Assembly: GCA_914767715.1 (NCBI GenBank)
Contig: OU612075.1
Coordinates: forward strand, 8,060,001-8,124,000
Direction of reading: 5' to 3'
Length of the DNA: 64,000 nt
From: Membranipora membranacea
Lineage: Eukaryota; Bryozoa; Gymnolaemata; Cheilostomatida; Membraniporidae
Below the pieces are notes generated by a model that did no database searches, had not been told where the DNA came from, and saw only the letters and a list, made by a program, of their open reading frames with translations. Made by a program: the position numbers and the translations under genes. Positions 62,201 through 64,000 of the stretch are shown here, in pieces. Each line of letters starts with the position of its first letter. Position 1 is the first letter of the stretch.

Positions 62201-63833
62201 GTTATATTCCTACTTGTATTCAGATGAATGTCAACAGACCTTCCACTACACAATTGAGACTTGTCCACGACAATGTTTACCAACATAAGCAATTTTATCT
62301 AATTTTATCTTTAAAAAAATGTTACTACCTGATACTCTCTATTATAGGTGTAACAGATGATCTAAGGTATATGGCCTTCCAGTTATAACTTCTGTCATTA
62401 GAGAAGAGTTTAACGTTGTAATTGGCATTATCAGAACCTGCTGGAGACTTCACCGTAACCTAGGAATAAAAGAGGCCTTGACAGGAAAATCAGCAGTCGC
62501 TGTATATCACGGCATTCTGCCTAGAAGTCCTTCATAAAGAATCATTGCTATCACTTCTTCCAAAGTCCCGGAGAGAGAGTGAATTTGGCAGTTTTTACTC
62601 GAAATATAAAATTTTAGATAAAATAGACTCATATGAAAAGCCGCAGGCAGCAAGAATCGATTTATCAAATGATGCATATTAGACTTGTCATATAGAGAAT
62701 GAAGGCGACAGGAGGGTATCATCCTTGCTATATTTAACAAAAAATAAGATTACCATAACCATAACTCACATGGGTGATGTTTGCTGATAAGATCTCAACC
62801 TCTTCATCATTGATAGTGACTGAAGTTGCAGTTGTGATGTCATAATCAGGATCAGCCTCAGAGTATACATCCAGTATACCATAACCAATGAGGGTGAGGA
62901 GCGCCCCTCCCTCAGTACTCACAGTGCTTGGAGAAACTGATTCCAAGTGATCCTCTGCATTAAGGCTACTACTTACTAGGAACCCAGCATATCCTAAATC
63001 TGGATTGAAAGAGTTTGTATCTGATAAACTTACTACGGATATTTACATCAACAATAATTGCTACTGAACTAACATAACACATTCAAAAGTCCATTATATA
63101 GGTTATGGTTTCAAAATTTGTGATAATGAAAAAAAATTGTCTACAAAACTAGTTTCTGCACTTTTTAGGTCAATGCATTTTCTAACTATTATGGCCACTT
63201 TTCGTTCACTTACTATTGCTATAGACTTTGACGCTGTAGGTGTCAGTGAGTAGGTACCCAACATCACACTCAACATAAGTATCATTACTGTGTGTGACAT
63301 CACATGTGTAACCAAGACCCTCGTCAATAATAACCTCCGTACCAAACTCTCCAAGACCTGCACCCTCAAAGACAAATGTGGATGGGGAGCGGATGCTGTT
63401 GGGTGACATTGCTGTAATCACTGGGGTTAGTGTCTCGTTGTAGTAGAATGTCTGATTGACTCCTGCCACGTCGACAACTAGAAAGAATAAGGAATGAGGA
63501 TATGGTAACAGTTGTGTTGCACATACTTGGTCACTGTGTCGCCATGATGTCTAGTCATATCTGTCAAATGCTGTCATGATTATGAATTAAAAGAGTCAGC
63601 CGTGAGTTACTACTAAGGCTTTGTATGAAAAACTAATGCCAAATTTTAAATGCTAGGCAAAGTTGAAAAATATTCAGGGGTGATTAACGTACCTCCAAAT
63701 GACACAGAGAATCCAAGTCTGACTTCAAAACCAGCATCACCAACAGAGCAGACAATGTGGGTAAAGTTCTGTGAGATAAGATCACATGGAAGAGTTGATG
63801 TCCTTATATCGGGATTTCCCACAAATCCCGACC
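38126..63833 (-). CDS. Fibrocystin-L (PKHD1L1)-like receptor with MYND tail, 5'-partial, 47 exons
   Basis: Exons 5' to 3' (minus strand): 63693-63833, 63214-63477, 62770-62993, 62329-62459, 61639-61895, 60928-61074, 60315-60492, 59884-60055, 59224-59386, 58613-58828, 58221-58353, 57601-57839, 57196-57300, 56713-56960, 56343-56454, 55842-55995, 55277-55429, 54762-54847, 54265-54485, 53357-53590, 52773-52967, 52246-52393, 51666-51854, 50742-51095, 50341-50459, 49978-50107, 49617-49787, 49070-49303, 48643-48826, 48135-48242, 47362-47561, 46799-47008, 46278-46440, 45784-46022, 45375-45541, 44754-44931, 44328-44458, 43919-44069, 43533-43675, 43027-43194, 42508-42708, 41915-42101, 41610-41680, 40060-40315, 39480-39577, 39047-39197, 38126-38292. 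Every junction is GT-AG and phase-matched; the 8,291 bases stay in one frame (about 2,762 residues). Domain order is that of PKHD1L1; vertebrate PKHD1L1 is about 4,200 residues, so more IPT repeats should lie beyond 64000. It is a type I surface protein; the ligand is unknown. Confidence 0.92.
39047..39577 (-). CDS. Exons 45-46: cytoplasmic segment, possibly ubiquitin-like
   Basis: The two exons (39480-39577 and 39047-39197) encode about 80 residues: IWLDEDGTESLLAEMRLP, YATLKEIRVRLRM, YIFYDVASDRPFTIQEEK and NSKLVIRYLNVR. The spacing of strand-like hydrophobic stretches around one amphipathic helix (TLKEIRVRL) and the F-x-F-like YIFYD...PFTIQEE pattern resemble a beta-grasp fold (ubiquitin-like or Ras-association-like). 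This is inference from pattern only. The acceptor of exon 45 was chosen at TAATAG (39578) since it alone matches phase 1. Confidence 0.6.
40060..40315 (-). CDS. Exon 44: transmembrane helix and start of cytoplasmic tail
   Basis: Encodes a hydrophobic run of about 24 residues (VLIIAVSVSC, SILVFIAILAVILVV) flanked by PKSPK outside and C-I-K-K-K-H inside, the charge pattern of a type I protein. The tail begins with a polar, acidic segment (DTESTEEEVRP) and LALLHERVVTKIRAV. Both splice phases fit (0 in, 1 out). Confidence 0.9.
41610..44931 (-). CDS. Exons 36-43: membrane-proximal ectodomain
   Basis: Starts INGPMDHGWCHHYTCQKR, conserved in fibrocystin-L, then LTGSSPKKMRYHFLD and YYSTPLRLDVYKNGVV. 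Exons 38-42 are less conserved and rich in Asp, Glu and N-glycosylation sites, ending FAVFEAVIFVEEGRNFKLEF. The right donor of exon 38 was chosen as GTAAGG (43918) because exon 39 starts in phase 1; a second GT 27 bases downstream (coding sense) would break the frame. A short exon of 37 bases at about 40862-40898 could also be spliced in, but is not needed and breaks phase with exon 44. Confidence 0.8.
44960..45130. repeat. Cryptic repeats in an intron
   Basis: Degenerate short units of the type AACTGAC / GGCTTGCAACTGA / CGACCGAC over about 150 bp in the intron between exons 35 and 36. Some are inverted (GACAATTGTC, CAACTGTCAGTTG). Confidence 0.6.
45375..50107 (-). CDS. Exons 26-35: second parallel beta-helix region
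   Basis: Contains SAEVGLITRNIKIVGEDY, NLGNVEFYHSGQEGY, FHDGFAPAIGLLNTHSATLE, CTRIANFIIWKAYDFGIYVN, GGGKIGFTMTSF and the strongly conserved VNPSDCVDMDCDA, EWGGDPRRGLGDYRIPKTML and DGSRIPIDDIAPNK. These are the PbH1-rich C-terminal ectodomain motifs of PKHD1L1. Confidence 0.92.
46550..46668. mobile_element. MITE copy, compact palindrome
   Basis: Inverted arms share GATTAGCCAATGT and TTGGCTCTG on the left with CAGAGCCAATACATTGGC and TAATC on the right, separated by a few tens of bases. It is a centre-deleted member of the family at 13663-13870, 16918-17065 and 55028-55245, lying in the intron between exons 32 and 33. Confidence 0.85.
50341..51854 (-). CDS. Exons 23-25: proline stretch and second G8 domain
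   Basis: Exon 23 encodes VVQCFYPKCVP followed by eight prolines in all, then YWSDIETWADIPEGWGGN, the entry to the second G8 domain. Exon 24 carries LEGDDVIILPGMWVIID, FGNITIYGTLEVDKDE, IIWIASGEGRLIAG and FTYPPRELTI. Exon 25 gives GVFGQLDLHGTPREKYWTKL, the conserved G8 exit. The C-x4-C-V-P-P pattern before this G8 is typical of PKHD1L1. Confidence 0.92.
52246..54485 (-). CDS. Exons 19-22: linker between the two G8 halves
   Basis: Shows ISDRCTMTGITLPF, then a W-M-H-E-T-W-W-Y-D-L-D-G-T segment, ILPHDDCL, and NRGVPAAICNGNVDFTRWAF, all matching the fibrocystin-L pattern (H-E-x-x-x-x-D-x-D-G and a conserved cysteine pair). WDEDKNQLSYL closes the block. Confidence 0.85.
54030..54143. mobile_element. 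Small element with 23-bp inverted ends
   Basis: TGAGTTTACAATGCCAATTA at the left end is the inverse complement, with one mismatch, of TAATTGGCAATGCAAACTCA at the right end. It is intronic (between exons 19 and 20) and non-coding. Confidence 0.7.
54762..57839 (-). CDS. Exons 12-18: first parallel beta-helix region
   Basis: Contains AEVGLLTRNVRVMG, QFGAHIMMH, LGRYPIHYHVAGDQ, SYVRGCAIHRTFNRAVTIHG, YDVMGHAYFTEDGVE, VDQTPATFWLVNP, AGGSHFGFWYR and the YGLWVFDHSAAYVP segment. All are landmarks of the PbH1-repeat region after the first G8 of fibrocystin-L and TMEM2, whose HYH and GHAYF-ED motifs are strongly conserved. One intron here (54848-55276) carries a MITE. Confidence 0.9.
55028..55245. mobile_element. 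MITE copy, long form
   Basis: Ends AGTCAATGTGTTGGCTCTGA and AGAGCAAACACATTGGCTAG are inverted repeats. The centre has GTGAAACTGAATTATTTTCA, shared with 16990-17030 and, inverted in part, 13760-13790. It lies in the intron just below exon 17. Confidence 0.8.
58221..59386 (-). CDS. Exons 9-11: first G8 domain
   Basis: Begins W-S-S-K-F-T-W-G-G-D, continues GDAVIVLEGQTLVVDIETPV and LQSEYIVVSHGGAIEIGTEE, and ends with the glycine-paired segments AVSHGRLDFHG and GRPIETTW. This is the G8 signature (eight conserved glycines in a beta-rich fold) known from PKHD1, PKHD1L1, TMEM2 and KIAA1199. The following exon ends DWRVGDQIVIAS, the usual G8 exit. Confidence 0.92.
59884..63833 (-). CDS. Exons 1-8: IPT/TIG repeats
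   Basis: At least five immunoglobulin-like IPT/TIG units. Each starts with a P-x-I-x-x-(V/M)-x-P segment followed by a glycine-rich strand and G-x-G-F/L: ITAMSPNSIRSPSTFVFEGA, ESVSPSTVSTEGGALLTLIG, and ITSVTPRRGGTGGGTKITIT. Paired cysteines close the units (YTCDVTHSNDTYVECDV; DCPITAQNDTHINCSAPGLP). Several N-x-T/S sites fit an extracellular location. The last unit runs into the first G8 domain, as in vertebrate fibrocystin-L. The first exon in the window (63693-63833) starts in mid-repeat. Confidence 0.9.
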
Positions 63834-64000
63834 CTGCACACGAGAAAGTAAGAACATATAAATCTCCAATATATGGCGCGATCAGAAGAACGAACGCTTC
63901 TATGCTGGAAGCAATCACTGCGTTTCGGAAAAGGCCAGCTATTGCAAAACACAGACCAGCACAGCGCATATCAGAGAGCAGAGCTTGCTTGACAGCGTTG

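Noticed and set aside
1-64000. CRISPR array, bacterial operon or phage content
   Set aside because: The window is intron-containing animal DNA; the repeats are microsatellite, MITE, SINE and LTR types without spacer structure.

Overview
The window is AT-rich nuclear DNA from an invertebrate-type metazoan. Coding sequence is split into many short exons by GT-AG introns of roughly 100 bp to 3 kb. The protein families present (fibrocystin-L, PAN/apple, IgGFc-binding N-terminal domain, class A GPCR, MYND finger) are animal ones, and much of the remainder is decayed repeats, MITE-like hairpins and tRNA-derived sequence. I cannot name the species or phylum from the sequence; a sponge, cnidarian or invertebrate deuterostome would all fit.

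Left part (1-9.9 kb): a local class A GPCR family lies in the minus orientation. One copy (8168 down to 2937) would be complete at about 300 codons, but a 4,326-bp inverted-repeat element with CACTG termini and a 3-bp AAA duplication sits exactly in its TM7 NPxxY-like motif. Removing the element and one AAA rejoins an open frame through helix 8 to a stop. Decayed relatives and shared 5' flanks lie at 2.1-2.5, 8.25-8.9 and 17.1-17.9 kb. The GPCR block interrupts a dispersed repeat seen again at 22-26 kb.

10.6-21.3 kb (+): a complete 12-exon gene for a secreted protein of about 637 residues: signal peptide, PAN/apple-like domain, then an IgGFc-binding N-terminal domain. Its introns hold a 52-copy TGAC microsatellite, copies of a MITE family and an internally deleted GPCR pseudogene.

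22-38 kb: repeat-rich intergenic DNA. It holds a young, short, non-autonomous LTR retrotransposon with two apparently identical 421-bp LTRs, a 14-bp minisatellite, a tandem array of about five diverged tRNA-like units with a 145-150 bp period, other tRNA-like SINE fragments and several near-perfect hairpins. I see no convincing complete gene here.

38.1-64 kb (-): 47 exons, all phase-compatible, encode the last about 2,762 residues of a fibrocystin-L (PKHD1L1)-like membrane protein; its 5' end lies beyond the window. Order: IPT/TIG repeats, first G8, parallel beta-helix region, linker, proline-rich stretch, second G8, second beta-helix region, membrane-proximal region, one transmembrane helix, and a long cytoplasmic tail ending in a possible ubiquitin-like segment and a C-terminal MYND-type zinc finger. 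As far as I know, fibrocystin-L proteins end in short tails, so this tail is the most unusual architecture in the window.

Exon boundaries were read by eye from GT/AG signals, frame continuity and family resemblance. No search or alignment was run.
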